7,152 bases of DNA from B16-G9 sp964455635 (GCA_964455635.1 CAYVWX010000160.1:1-7152), one strand, 5' to 3'. Positions 1 to 6,890 are shown, counted from the stretch's first letter. The notes: generated by a model not told the origin, from the sequence alone. Program-made: numbers and translations.

Positions 1-10
1 GCTGTATTTC

Positions 11-40
11 CGTTAAACAGTGGCAGTGCGACTTGTATGC
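11..40. repeat. Dispersed intergenic repeat, copy 1 (cut by window edge)
   Basis: These 30 bases match 7091-7120 in the same orientation at 28 of 30 positions; the two differences are transitions (A/G at 17 and T/C at 36). The shared core at 18-35 is identical. In the second copy this stretch is the right arm of a long imperfect hairpin. Here the matching left arm would end just before base 1, so its presence cannot be seen. Similarity fades on both sides (about 7/10 to the right, 5/10 to the left). It is probably a member of a multi-copy intergenic repeat family (REP-like), but the family cannot be named from this window. Confidence 0.7.
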
Positions 41-67
41 TGAAAAGCAAAATGTATTTATAGAGCC

Positions 68-86
68 GCAGGATTACAAATCCTGC
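68..86. repeat. Short perfect hairpin, REP-like
   Basis: Eight bases (68-75, GCAGGATT) are followed by a 3-base loop and the exact reverse complement (79-86). Three more pairs (64-66 with 90-92) extend the stem across an internal loop. It lies 24 bases past the stop of the minus-strand sorting-domain remnant and 28 bases from the dispersed repeat at 11-40. No T-run follows on either strand, so a classical intrinsic terminator is unlikely. A short GC-capped hairpin beside another repeat, just past a gene end, fits a REP-type element; that reading is inference. Confidence 0.55.
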
Positions 87-109
87 TGAGCTTGAGATTT
101 TAATTATGA

Positions 110-235
110 TTACAACTTAACCCACTTGCCTGTTTTTAGTACGGTTCCGTTTTTGGTGGTGAGGCGGTAAAAATAGATGCCCGCTTTTAGCTCCGAAGCG
201 TTAACGGTTTTTCCGTTATAAACGGTTTGGGTTAT
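110..235 (-). pseudogene. Remnant of a T9SS C-terminal sorting domain (type A-like)
   Basis: Read from 235 down to the TAA stop at 110-112, the minus strand encodes about 41 residues, including TVYNGKTVNASELKAGIYFYR near the middle and ending in KTGKWVKL. A small hydrophobic strand, a Gly-Ile-Tyr-Phe-Tyr-Arg-Leu core and a Lys-rich tail next to the stop form the usual end of proteins exported by the Bacteroidota type IX secretion system, where this domain is the outer-membrane sorting signal. Only the last half of a typical 70-90 residue domain remains. An in-frame TGA lies at 236-238 and no related sequence is visible beyond it, so the passenger protein is gone. There is no plausible start codon or promoter. 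It is best read as the scar of a deleted or recombined gene. Confidence 0.72.
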
Positions 236-419
236 TCAGTAAAAAGAAAAAGGGAGTGTGAGAAATGGCTGTTATTGCCGGTTTGCTGTATTAAGAAGGA
301 AGCCACCAGATTGTTATTTTAAAATTATTTAACTCAAAAATAGGTGTATAGCATACAAGAATATTTGTATCTTGCGCCACTTTTTTTGGAGAAATTTAAC
401 TTAATAAAATATTTTGATT
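236..419. other. Non-coding leader ahead of the TPR gene
   Basis: No open frame with protein-like content is visible on either strand. The only promoter-like string is TATCTTG at 368-374, one T short of the Bacteroidota -7 box TAnnTTTG, followed by GCGCC much as after the tRNA promoter at 1487-1494; no good -33 TTG is visible. A GGAG at 388-391 lies about 28 bases before the ATG, too far for a ribosome binding site. The last 30 bases before the gene are very AT-rich, as usual for Bacteroidota leaders. Confidence 0.45.
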
Positions 420-1388
420 ATGAAATTGTATGGAAAATTATTGATGATTGTAGCTTTGACAGCTTTTGCTTTTTCTGTTTCTGCCCAATCGGTTGAAGCA
501 GTAGGGATGAAATACAACGATGCCATGGAATTGTATAAAGCCAAAAACTATGCACAGGCTATTCCCGCACTGGAAAAAACCATCGAGATGGGTAATAAAG
601 CCGGCGCCAACGCTGCCGATATGACTTCAACTGCGAAGACGGCGCTGATGAAAGCCTATAAATATTATGGCGTAACGTTGTATAAAAAGAAAAAATACGA
701 CGAATCGGTAAAGGTTTTAAAACAGGGTATTGCCGCAGCAAATAAATATGGTGATGAAAAATCGGCTAAGAAATTTCAGTCAATCATACCTCAAATATAT
801 GCCGGACACGGTAACAGCTTAATAAAAAGCAAAAAGTATGACGAAGCGCTTAAGCAATTCGACAACGGGTTGACCGAAAACCCTAAATGTATCAGAGCCT
901 TTATGGGAAAAGAAACCGTTTATAAAGACCAAGGTGATTTTACCAAAATGAAAGAGTTTGCCGATAAAGCCATCGAAGCGGGTGCCGGAAATTCAAGACA
1001 GGCCAAAAGGGTGAAGCAGGCCAAAAAAATTGCTTATTTGGGTTTGTATAAAGCCGGTGGCGAAGAGCTGGGTAAAGGAAACTCGGCAAAAGCCATTTCT
1101 TACTTTAACGATGCTTTAAAATACGGCAACGGTGATGCCGATCTCTTTTTGAATATGGCGTTGGGTTATAATGCCTCAAAAAACTACAAAAAAGGTATTG
1201 AAGCTGCTAAAAAGTCGCTAACTCTTAAAGGTGATGGTGACAAAAACGCTATTTATTTTGTTTTGGCTCAGGCTTACGAAGGAGCCGGCGACAGTGCCAA
1301 TGCCTGCTCATACTTTAAAAAAGTTAAAGCAGGTCCCAATGTTGACGCGGCCAAATACGAGGTTACCCAAGTGTTAAAATGTAAATAA
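420..1388 (+). CDS. Secreted tetratricopeptide-repeat (TPR) protein
   Basis: This is a 322-residue protein starting at ATG 420. A TTG six bases upstream is in frame, but the ATG places a normal signal peptide at the very N-terminus: MKLYGK, a hydrophobic core (about 7-20) and a likely cut after Ser-Ala at 21-22, leaving Gln as the first mature residue. An in-frame stop at 405-407 rules out longer forms. The rest is helical repeats of TPR type at roughly 30-60, 78-110, 125-156, 157-188, 206-237, 240-270 and 276-303; examples are the ALKQFDNGLTENP segment near 143-155 and the AISYFNDALKYG segment near 225-236. No catalytic domain is visible. TPR scaffolds usually hold protein partners, here in the periplasm or at the outer membrane. 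No linked gene indicates the partner. The gene stands alone and ends in its own terminator. The fold is secure; the function is unknown. Confidence 0.88.
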   Translation: MKLYGKLLMIVALTAFAFSVSAQSVEAVGMKYNDAMELYKAKNYAQAIPALEKTIEMGNKAGANAADMTSTAKTALMKAYKYYGVTLYKKKKYDESVKVLKQGIAAANKYGDEKSAKKFQSIIPQIYAGHGNSLIKSKKYDEALKQFDNGLTENPKCIRAFMGKETVYKDQGDFTKMKEFADKAIEAGAGNSRQAKRVKQAKKIAYLGLYKAGGEELGKGNSAKAISYFNDALKYGNGDADLFLNMALGYNASKNYKKGIEAAKKSLTLKGDGDKNAIYFVLAQAYEGAGDSANACSYFKKVKAGPNVDAAKYEVTQVLKCK

Positions 1389-1407
1389 GGTATTGAAAAT
1401 GAATTAG

Positions 1408-1444
1408 AAAAGGCTGTCGCACCTGCGGCGGCCTTTTCTGTTTT
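1408..1444 (+). terminator. Intrinsic terminator of the TPR gene
   Basis: A 13-base left arm (1408-1420) pairs with 1425-1437 across the loop ACCT; two of the pairs are G-U. The stem is GC-rich at its centre and ends in TTTT followed by CTGTTTT. It begins 20 bases after the TAA of the TPR gene, so it closes that transcript before the tRNA promoter. On the opposite strand the stem is followed by an A/T mix with fewer T residues, so it is mainly a plus-strand terminator. Confidence 0.85.
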
Positions 1445-1464
1445 AAATCTTTTTAAAAGATTAC

Positions 1465-1494
1465 TTGACAAAGGGTAAAAAATAATTAATTTTG
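1465..1494 (+). promoter_or_regulatory. Bacteroidota-type promoter of tRNA-Gln
   Basis: A perfect -7 box TAATTTTG (TAnnTTTG) sits at 1487-1494, and a TTG at 1465-1467 serves as the -33 element with a 19-base spacer, the arrangement recognised by the Bacteroidota primary sigma factor. Transcription would start around 1500, only a few bases before the tRNA at 1504. This is the clearest promoter in the window. Confidence 0.8.
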
Positions 1495-1503
1495 CGCCCT
1501 CAA

Positions 1504-1576
1504 TGCCCGATGGTGTAATTGGCAACACGTCTGATTCTGGATCAGAAGAGTCCAGGTTCGAGCCCTGGTCGGGCAA
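1504..1576 (+). tRNA. tRNA-Gln (anticodon CUG)
   Basis: A complete 73-base cloverleaf can be folded by hand. The acceptor stem is TGCCCGA (1504-1510) with TCGGGCA (1569-1575); the D stem is GTGT/ACAC (1513-1516 and 1525-1528) with GG in the loop. The anticodon stem is TCTGA/TCAGA (1530-1534 and 1542-1546) around the loop TTCTGGA, the variable loop has 5 bases, and the T arm is CCAGG-TTCGAGC-CCTGG (1552-1568). The discriminator is A1576. Loop positions 34-36 read CTG, so it decodes CAG (Gln). The weak U1-A72 pair is typical of glutamine tRNAs. CCA is not encoded and must be added by tRNA nucleotidyltransferase, as is common in this phylum. It has its own promoter and terminator. Confidence 0.95.
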
Positions 1577-1579
1577 CAA

Positions 1580-1614
1580 AAGCTTCCTCCATAAAGAGGG
1601 GGCTTTTTTGTTTT
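1580..1614 (+). terminator. Intrinsic terminator of tRNA-Gln
   Basis: A 10-base arm (1580-1589) pairs with 1596-1605 across a 6-base loop, with two G-U pairs, and runs into T residues at 1604-1609 and 1611-1614. It begins 4 bases after the mature tRNA end, so the primary transcript would be little longer than the tRNA and would need only brief 3' trimming before CCA addition. Confidence 0.8.
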
Positions 1615-1643
1615 GAAAGCGTGAAAAACTTGTCATGGGCAAC

Positions 1644-1678
1644 TAAAAAAGTCATCCCGAACAGAGATGACTTTTTTA
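1644..1678. terminator. Bidirectional terminator between tRNA-Gln and ahcY
   Basis: A perfect 13-base-pair stem (1644-1656 with 1666-1678) closes a 9-base loop. The outer part is six A residues on the left and six T residues on the right, with GTCATC/GATGAC inside, so a U-run follows the GC part on both strands. It stops minus-strand transcripts from ahcY, whose stop codon is about 46 bases away, and backs up the tRNA terminator on the plus strand. Confidence 0.85.
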
Positions 1679-1685
1679 ATTTTAA

Positions 1686-1702
1686 ACACTGTAAAACAGT
1701 GT
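1686..1702. repeat. Small hairpin after the ahcY stop
   Basis: ACACTGT (1686-1692) and ACAGTGT (1696-1702) form a perfect 7-base-pair stem with an AAA loop on the plus strand (TTT on the ahcY strand). It lies 21 bases past the ahcY stop and before the main terminator. No proper T-run follows in the ahcY direction, so it is more likely a 3'-end stabilising hairpin or a weak pause site than a terminator. Confidence 0.45.
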
Positions 1703-1723
1703 CTTATTTACTTTATTCAAGGT

Positions 1724-3151
1724 TTAATACCTGTAATGCTCCGGTTTGTAAGGCCCTTCAACGTTTACCCCCAGGTAGGCTGCCTGTTCTTCGGAAAGCT
1801 TGGTTAATTTAACACCAATTTGCTCAAGGTGTAAACGGGCAACCTCTTCGTCGAGGTATTTGGGAAGACGATAAACATCTACTTTATATTTACCACGGTT
1901 TTTCCAAAGGTCGAGTTGAGCCAGGGTTTGATTTGTAAACGAGTTACTCATAACAAACGAAGGGTGTCCGGTAGCACATCCCAGATTCACCAAACGGCCC
2001 TCGGCTAATAAATAAATACAATGGCCATCGGGGAATACGTATTTGTCAACTTGCGGTTTGATGTTGATTTTTTGAATACCGGGAAAACTTTCAAGCTGTG
2101 CAACCTGAATTTCATTGTCAAAATGGCCGATGTTGCAAACAATCGATTCGTCTTTCATGGCAGCCATATGGTCGATGGTAATAACATCTTTGTTTCCGGT
2201 GGTGGTAACAAATATATTTCCCTCTTTAACAGCCTCTTCCATGGTGGTAATTTCAAAACCTTCCATGGCACCCTGCAGGGCACAAATCGGGTCGATTTCG
2301 GTAACAATCACACGGGCTCCGTACGAGCGCATGGAGTGAGCCGAACCTTTGCCAACATCACCATATCCTGCAACAACTACCACTTTTCCGGCAATCATAA
2401 CATCGGTGGCACGCTTAATGCCGTCGGCCAGCGATTCGCGACAGCCGTAAAGGTTATCGAATTTTGATTTGGTTACCGAATCGTTAACATTAATGGCGGG
2501 AATTAAAAGTTCGCCCGATTCTTTCATCTGATACAAACGGTGTACGCCTGTAGTGGTTTCTTCCGACACTCCTGTCCACTCTTCAACCGTGCGGTGCCAT
2601 TTGGTCGGGTCTTCTTTTAAGGTTTCCTTTAAAATGTTTAAAATGGCTTCTTCCTCTTCGCTGCCGGGATTTACATCTAATGTGGAAGCATCGTTTTCGG
2701 CAGCGTATCCTTTGTGAATAAGCAGGGTAGCATCACCACCATCGTCCACAATCATGTGAGGGCCTTTGTCGCCGGGGAAAGTGAGTGCCTGTTTGGTGCA
2801 CCACCAATACTCGTCAAGGGTTTCGCCCTTCCAGGCAAAAACAGGAATACCTTTGGCTGCAACGGCTGCAGCGGCATGATCCTGTGTGGAGAAAATGTTA
2901 CAGCTTGCCCAGCGTACATCGGCACCCAGTTCAACAAGCGTTTCAATTAAAACGGCAGTTTGTATGGTCATGTGTAACGAACCGGTTATGCGGGCACCTT
3001 TCAAAGGTTTTTCTTGGCCATATTTTTTTCGGAGAGCCATTAAGCCGGGCATCTCTTTTTCGGCTATATCAAGTTCCTTGCGACCCCAGTCGGCAAGGTT
3101 GATGTCGGCAACTTTATATTGCAATGATGTGTTTACAGCAACGTCTGACAT
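1724..3151 (-). CDS. ahcY: Adenosylhomocysteinase (S-adenosyl-L-homocysteine hydrolase)
   Basis: This 475-residue cytosolic enzyme reversibly splits S-adenosylhomocysteine into adenosine and homocysteine, relieving inhibition of methyltransferases and feeding the methionine cycle. Visible signatures are GSLHMTIQTAVLIETL (57-72, with the substrate-site His60), WASCNIFSTQDHAAA (81-95), DDGGD (136-140), EETTTGVH (197-204), NDSVTKSKFDN (223-233, with the Lys228/Asp232/Asn233 active-site set) and the NAD-binding loop AGYGDVGKG (261-269). The C-terminal YKPEHYRY carries Lys469 and Tyr473, which reach into the neighbouring subunit's NAD site. About 40 extra residues near 152-195 mark the long bacterial form, against 432 residues in mammals. 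The start is the ATG at 3149-3151; no Shine-Dalgarno precedes it, only AT-rich leader. Nothing essential is missing. A -7 box lies about 43 bases upstream, and the transcript ends at the terminator at 1644-1678. Confidence 0.98.
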   Translation of the reverse strand: MSDVAVNTSLQYKVADINLADWGRKELDIAEKEMPGLMALRKKYGQEKPLKGARITGSLHMTIQTAVLIETLVELGADVRWASCNIFSTQDHAAAAVAAKGIPVFAWKGETLDEYWWCTKQALTFPGDKGPHMIVDDGGDATLLIHKGYAAENDASTLDVNPGSEEEEAILNILKETLKEDPTKWHRTVEEWTGVSEETTTGVHRLYQMKESGELLIPAINVNDSVTKSKFDNLYGCRESLADGIKRATDVMIAGKVVVVAGYGDVGKGSAHSMRSYGARVIVTEIDPICALQGAMEGFEITTMEEAVKEGNIFVTTTGNKDVITIDHMAAMKDESIVCNIGHFDNEIQVAQLESFPGIQKINIKPQVDKYVFPDGHCIYLLAEGRLVNLGCATGHPSFVMSNSFTNQTLAQLDLWKNRGKYKVDVYRLPKYLDEEVARLHLEQIGVKLTKLSEEQAAYLGVNVEGPYKPEHYRY

Positions 3152-3193
3152 ATTATTAATTAATTTAATTATTAAGTTTTAAATTTTGGTTTG

Positions 3194-3201
3194 CAAAGAT
3201 A
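3194..3201 (-). promoter_or_regulatory. Probable -7 box of the ahcY promoter
   Basis: On the minus strand these bases read TATCTTTG, a perfect TAnnTTTG, followed by CAAACC. Transcription would start near 3187, giving a leader of about 36 bases before the ATG at 3151. A -33 TTG is present but only 15 bases upstream instead of about 19, so the upstream element is weak. No terminator is visible between the DUF4340 stop and this box, so read-through from the gld operon could add to ahcY expression. Confidence 0.6.
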
Positions 3202-3276
3202 CAAAAAGGATTAGTACAATGAATCGGATTGCAGCAATACATTAATATTGAGGTTTGTGCATCTGAAAAAAATAAA

Positions 3277-4338
3277 TTATTTCTTTTCGTAGTAACTCAG
3301 TGGCCTGAGTACTTTATCGAATGTGTAATATTGCATCAGCACGAAATCCTGCCCGTTATTAATAGAGCCGTAAAACCTGTCTAAATCAACCGGTACAAGC
3401 TTTTCGTAGGCTTTTGTTACGGCATCGGGCAGTCTGCTTTTGCTATACATAATTGTTCTGATAGTGTCGTTTTTTGTATCTGTCAGCGTAATTGTGTAAA
3501 TAGGTTTTGTGTGCAGAATCGAGTCGATTTTTTGAGGAGGTAATAGGTTGTTTAACCTTGATTCGTATCTTAAATCTTTAAATGATGTAAGAAAGTTCAG
3601 CAATTTTAAGGTGTCGTAATTTGAAATTACCGAGCCATCCGAAAGTTTTGTGATGTTGTAGTTTCCCATGGCATCAATAACTTTAACCCTGAAACTTTGT
3701 GCCGGCTTTTTAATGTTTTTTATCTCAACTGATTTGATGTCAGCCAGATTTTTGTTGAAAACAATGTGGCTTTTCCAGTCATCCGGTTTAGGCGAAAACC
3801 TTACCGAAACAAACCCTCTGAACCCGGGTATGTAAACAATGTACGGGTTTTTGGCACCTTCCATCAGCATATAAGTACCCAGGTTGTTTTGAGTAACACC
3901 ACCCACAAAAAAAACTTTGGTTCGTTTTTCGTGGTAAAAAAGTTTTAGCCGGTTAAAAAAGTTAATTCGAGGTACAAATTGATAAATTTCCACTTTCGTG
4001 GATGAACCGGCCAACCTGCTTACAACATTGTTACGGCTTGCTTTTGAAACCGGAGCTTTTACTTTAAGTTTTTTAATTGTTTCCAGTAAAAAGTCAACCG
4101 ACCGCTTGTTGGCCGGAAATTTCTTATTCAACATCCAGCCGTGTGGGGTTCGTTCGAGCAGCGACTGGTTTACGCTGTTGTCGGCAATAAATATTTTGGT
4201 AATTGAAGCGGTATCACGTATCGAAAACCCTGATTCTTTATCATTTAGCGTGCTGTCGTTATTATTCGTTACGGCAATAAAAATCGCCAGCAAAGCAATA
4301 AGTAAAAGGAGGAGTTTATTTTTTTTCTTTTTCAACAT
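3277..4338 (-). CDS. DUF4340 protein, single-span, third gene of the gldFG operon
   Basis: This is a 353-residue protein with a Lys-rich N-terminus (KKKKNK), one membrane helix at about 8-23 and a long, probably periplasmic domain. The layout fits DUF4340, whose members often sit beside GldG-like genes of ABC export-type clusters: repeated beta-strand/helix blocks, with threonine-ligand-type phrases such as IYTITLTDTKNDTIRTIMYS in the last third and FSPKPDDWKSHIVFNK in the middle. No catalytic motif is visible. It starts 3 bases after the gldG stop, so the two are almost certainly co-transcribed and perhaps translationally coupled; there is no separate ribosome binding site. The likely role is as a periplasmic accessory subunit of the GldFG complex, which is inferred from position. 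No T9SS or lipoprotein signal is present. The family assignment is from overall resemblance, not from a search. Confidence 0.75.
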   Translation of the reverse strand: MLKKKKNKLLLLLIALLAIFIAVTNNNDSTLNDKESGFSIRDTASITKIFIADNSVNQSLLERTPHGWMLNKKFPANKRSVDFLLETIKKLKVKAPVSKASRNNVVSRLAGSSTKVEIYQFVPRINFFNRLKLFYHEKRTKVFFVGGVTQNNLGTYMLMEGAKNPYIVYIPGFRGFVSVRFSPKPDDWKSHIVFNKNLADIKSVEIKNIKKPAQSFRVKVIDAMGNYNITKLSDGSVISNYDTLKLLNFLTSFKDLRYESRLNNLLPPQKIDSILHTKPIYTITLTDTKNDTIRTIMYSKSRLPDAVTKAYEKLVPVDLDRFYGSINNGQDFVLMQYYTFDKVLRPLSYYEKK

Positions 4339-4341
4339 AAG

Positions 4342-6084
4342 CTATTTTGCATATTTTTTCTTTCGAAGCCAAACAAGCAACAAGCCGGCTAAGATAATTA
4401 CTAAAACGGGAACTACCACATTTATCAGTTGAATTAATGTTCTGTTGTTGTTAATGCGGGTGGTGTCGAGTAAACGGAGTTTGACTTCCTTTGAGCGAAT
4501 GGAAATAAGGGAAGCTCCGCCGGTTAAATAATTTATGGCGTTAAGTAAAAACTCTTTGTTGCCAAAGGTTTCTTTTGTAAACTGGTCGTAACCCAAAGGC
4601 AGAGGATATCCTCCCGGAATTTTAAACTGATTGCGGATTACATCGCCATCCGAAACCACAATCATGGCCGTTTTTTTGCTGTGCTCTTTAAAACCTATCT
4701 CTTTTGCTTCCATTAATGAAGGCGGGATGCGGTGGTCGTAAAACGATTTAAAGGTGCCTTCCAGTAAAACGGCTATAGCTTTGGGCGGGCCCTGATAGAG
4801 CGATTCGTTGGGTTTTTTACGCAGCATGGAAAGCGATATTACCGCAGGCATGGTTACCGTTCGCGAATAGTTGGAGCTTTTTAGTAACACGGTTTTTTTT
4901 ACCCCTTTAACTCTGTTTGTGTCAAGGCTGCTGACAAACTGTGTTTTAATGGTGTTCAGGTTTCGTACAATGGGATGTTTTGACAAGGGAGTAATCAGTG
5001 GAAAATAATACCACGGAAAAAAGCTGATTTGAGGTTGGTTACCCATCATGCCTGTCTTAAGGGGAATGGGCAGGGCATTCAAATCCATTATCAAATCTTT
5101 GTTAAGCCGTACTCCATAACCAAAAAGCTGATCCTGTAATTTTAAATTGGCATCAATGGCAACGGTTGAGGGTGAACTTTTAATGCTGTCCATAGAAGCA
5201 ATAACAGGATCGATAAGCCACAATATTTTACCGCCGTACATTAAATATTGGTCGATAATAAATTTGTCTTTTTCCGAAAATGCCGAGTCGGGTTTGGCAA
5301 TAATAATGGCTTTGTATTTGGGTCTGATTTCATACTCGTTACGAGTGGAATCTTTTAAAAATCTGCTGGTTAAAACATTGATATTTTCATTGATGGCAAC
5401 CCTGTCAACGGCATAATCCTGTTTAAGAGTTTGGGTAATATCCCACACCTCTTTCTCGCCAAGTTCGCCATGGCCTTCAATAAAAGCAATGTGCGGTTTT
5501 TTCTTCCGCGTAATTTTACTGATGGTGTTAATAAGTTTATATTCAAGATTTTCGATAGAGTGGTTCAGTACGGCTTCGGGCGGAACGTTTATTTGTGCAT
5601 CCAGCAATTCAACGGGCATCTCCTTTTCGCGATAGGTAACAATGGCACCCGGAAAAATTACTTTTTGTTCCGTGCCGTTTTTGGTATTTACCTGTAAATT
5701 GGTAGGCTGCAGCCCCTGTTCCATCAAAAGCTTATAGGTGTCGTTGCGCTCTTTGGCATCTTCGCTTTCGGAAGGGTTGATAAACTCGTATTGGATGTTT
5801 TTATTGTATGCTCTGAATTCATCCAGCAACTCTTTGGTTTCGCGACGAAGCCTTTTAAAACCTGCCGGAAAATCTCCGTCAAGATAAACCCTGAAAAAAA
5901 CAATATCGTTTAAATTAGTGAGGATGTTTTTGGTTGACTGCGACAGCGTATAACGTTTTTCTCCGGTAAGGTCAAAACGTGTAAACCATACGGAACCCGC
6001 CATTTCGGCAACAACAATAACCACAATTACCAGCAATAACTGCAGGTAACTCTGTCGTTTGATATTTTTGTTGTTTTTACCCAT
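4342..6084 (-). CDS. gldG: GldG, auxiliary subunit of the gliding-associated ABC transporter
   Basis: This 580-residue protein has a membrane helix at each end (about 13-33 and 552-573) and a large periplasmic region between them. The first helix is followed by FDLTGEKRYTLSQSTKNIL (37-55), the hallmark start of the GldG / ABC_transp_aux family. Then come a strand-rich block with FFRVYLDGDFPAGFKRL (63-79), the FIEGHGEL segment (201-208) and a Rossmann-like stretch ending GGKILWLIDPV (284-294). Near the C-terminus, SDGDVIRNQF and GNKEFLLNAINYLTGG are also family-typical. In Flavobacterium johnsoniae GldA, GldF and GldG form an ABC complex needed for gliding, but homologues also occur in non-gliding relatives, so motility cannot be concluded. 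It starts 3 bases after the gldF stop and ends 3 bases before the DUF4340 gene. Length is near the usual 550-580. Confidence 0.92.
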   Translation of the reverse strand: MGKNNKNIKRQSYLQLLLVIVVIVVAEMAGSVWFTRFDLTGEKRYTLSQSTKNILTNLNDIVFFRVYLDGDFPAGFKRLRRETKELLDEFRAYNKNIQYEFINPSESEDAKERNDTYKLLMEQGLQPTNLQVNTKNGTEQKVIFPGAIVTYREKEMPVELLDAQINVPPEAVLNHSIENLEYKLINTISKITRKKKPHIAFIEGHGELGEKEVWDITQTLKQDYAVDRVAINENINVLTSRFLKDSTRNEYEIRPKYKAIIIAKPDSAFSEKDKFIIDQYLMYGGKILWLIDPVIASMDSIKSSPSTVAIDANLKLQDQLFGYGVRLNKDLIMDLNALPIPLKTGMMGNQPQISFFPWYYFPLITPLSKHPIVRNLNTIKTQFVSSLDTNRVKGVKKTVLLKSSNYSRTVTMPAVISLSMLRKKPNESLYQGPPKAIAVLLEGTFKSFYDHRIPPSLMEAKEIGFKEHSKKTAMIVVSDGDVIRNQFKIPGGYPLPLGYDQFTKETFGNKEFLLNAINYLTGGASLISIRSKEVKLRLLDTTRINNNRTLIQLINVVVPVLVIILAGLLLVWLRKKKYAK

Positions 6085-6087
6085 TGC

Positions 6088-6819
6088 TTACCATTTTCGT
6101 ATGGAGAGAGAAAACTTTGTTAAAAATAAAAACAGCCCGATTACGCTAAAAAAGTAAATCAGGTCGCGTGTGTCAACCACTCCCCGGCTGATGGAGCTGT
6201 AATGATCGGATATGCCCAACGATTTAATAAACAGGTCGATGCTGCCAAACCATTCCAGCGAATAGATGAATTCAAATCCCAGATACATAAAAGCACTTAC
6301 AATAACAGCCAGCACAAACGAAACTACCGGATTATCGGAAACAGCCGACGAAAAAATGCCAATGGAAGTAAAAACAGCACCCAGTAAAAACAGCCCGATA
6401 AACGAACCCCAAAAGCCTCCCGAATCAATGTTTCCGGGTGGAATTCCCAATTGATAAACGGTAATATAATAAATCAGGGTCGGGATAAGCGAAAACAAAA
6501 TGAGTGCAATGGCTGACATATATTTAGCCATCACGATTTGAAAATCGGACAAAGGACGGGTAAACAGCAGCTCAATGGTCCCGCTTTTACGTTCATCGGC
6601 AAACGAGCGCATGGTAACGGCCGGTACCAAAAACAAAAAAACAAACGGGCCGATTATAAAAAGCCCGTCCAGATTGGCGTAACCGTAGTCTAAAATATTC
6701 GACTCCGAAGGAATTACCCATAGAAACAGCCCGGTAACGACAAGAAATATAATAATGACTATATACCCTGTCAGTGAACTTAAAAAGCTCCGTATCTCTT
6801 TGAGAAATAATGCCCACAT
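6088..6819 (-). CDS. gldF: GldF, permease of the gliding-associated ABC transporter
   Basis: From the ATG at 6817-6819 this is a 243-residue ABC-2-type permease beginning MWALFLKEIRSFLSSLTGYI, the typical GldF start. Six membrane helices can be placed at about 18-36, 52-70, 101-122, 136-158, 165-182 and 219-238. The loop after helix 2, MRSFADERKSGTIELLFTRP (70-89), is the conserved coupling segment of this permease family, and SDHYSSISRGVVDTRD (204-219) is typical of GldF. A start further upstream at 6954 is open and would add 45 residues, but those are not membrane- or family-like, they run through a palindrome, and a -7 box lies between the two starts. GldF would pair with the ATPase GldA, which is not in the window, and with GldG just downstream. 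Confidence 0.92.
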   Translation of the reverse strand: MWALFLKEIRSFLSSLTGYIVIIIFLVVTGLFLWVIPSESNILDYGYANLDGLFIIGPFVFLFLVPAVTMRSFADERKSGTIELLFTRPLSDFQIVMAKYMSAIALILFSLIPTLIYYITVYQLGIPPGNIDSGGFWGSFIGLFLLGAVFTSIGIFSSAVSDNPVVSFVLAVIVSAFMYLGFEFIYSLEWFGSIDLFIKSLGISDHYSSISRGVVDTRDLIYFFSVIGLFLFLTKFSLSIRKW

Positions 6820-6841
6820 ACCGGTTTTGTTTTTGGAAAAG

Positions 6842-6849
6842 CAAAAATA
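6842..6849 (-). promoter_or_regulatory. Probable -7 box of the gldF-gldG-DUF4340 operon
   Basis: The minus strand reads TATTTTTG here, matching TAnnTTTG. Transcription would begin near 6835, leaving a leader of about 16 bases before the ATG at 6819, and too far in for the longer frame starting at 6954. No TTG lies at the expected -33 distance, so the promoter may be weak or helped by another factor. A 6-base inverted repeat (6849-6854 AGTAAC with 6863-6868 GTTACT) abuts the box and could bind a regulator; that is speculation. Confidence 0.5.
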
Positions 6850-6890
6850 GTAACTTTTGGTTGTTACTGCGTTAAAAGGTGTTAAGAAGT

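Noticed and set aside
414..419. TTG start for the TPR protein six bases before the ATG
   Set aside because: ATG at 420 gives a standard signal peptide directly at the N-terminus and TTG starts are rare; nothing supports the two extra codons.
1274..1642. Minus-strand frame of 122 codons antisense to the TPR gene end and the tRNA
   Set aside because: It overlaps the TPR coding end, a terminator and the tRNA, has low-complexity Leu/Ser content and no start signal.
1519..1812. Plus-strand open frame across tRNA-Gln and its terminator
   Set aside because: It runs through a complete tRNA, two terminators and the 3' end of ahcY; its apparent protein is composed of structural RNA sequence.
2021..2467. 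Plus-strand 148-codon frame inside ahcY
   Set aside because: It is a complementary-strand shadow of the strongly conserved NAD-binding half of ahcY, without a promoter or recognisable protein features.
3235..3250. Inverted repeat CAATA/TATTG upstream of ahcY as a riboswitch (SAH type) or operator
   Set aside because: It has only five AT-rich pairs and lies upstream of the predicted transcript start; the leader of about 36 bases is too short for an SAH riboswitch and lacks GC-rich stems.
3998..4432. Plus-strand 144-codon frame over the DUF4340/gldG junction
   Set aside because: Its Phe/Ser-rich content mirrors the Lys-rich N-terminus and membrane helices of the genes on the other strand.
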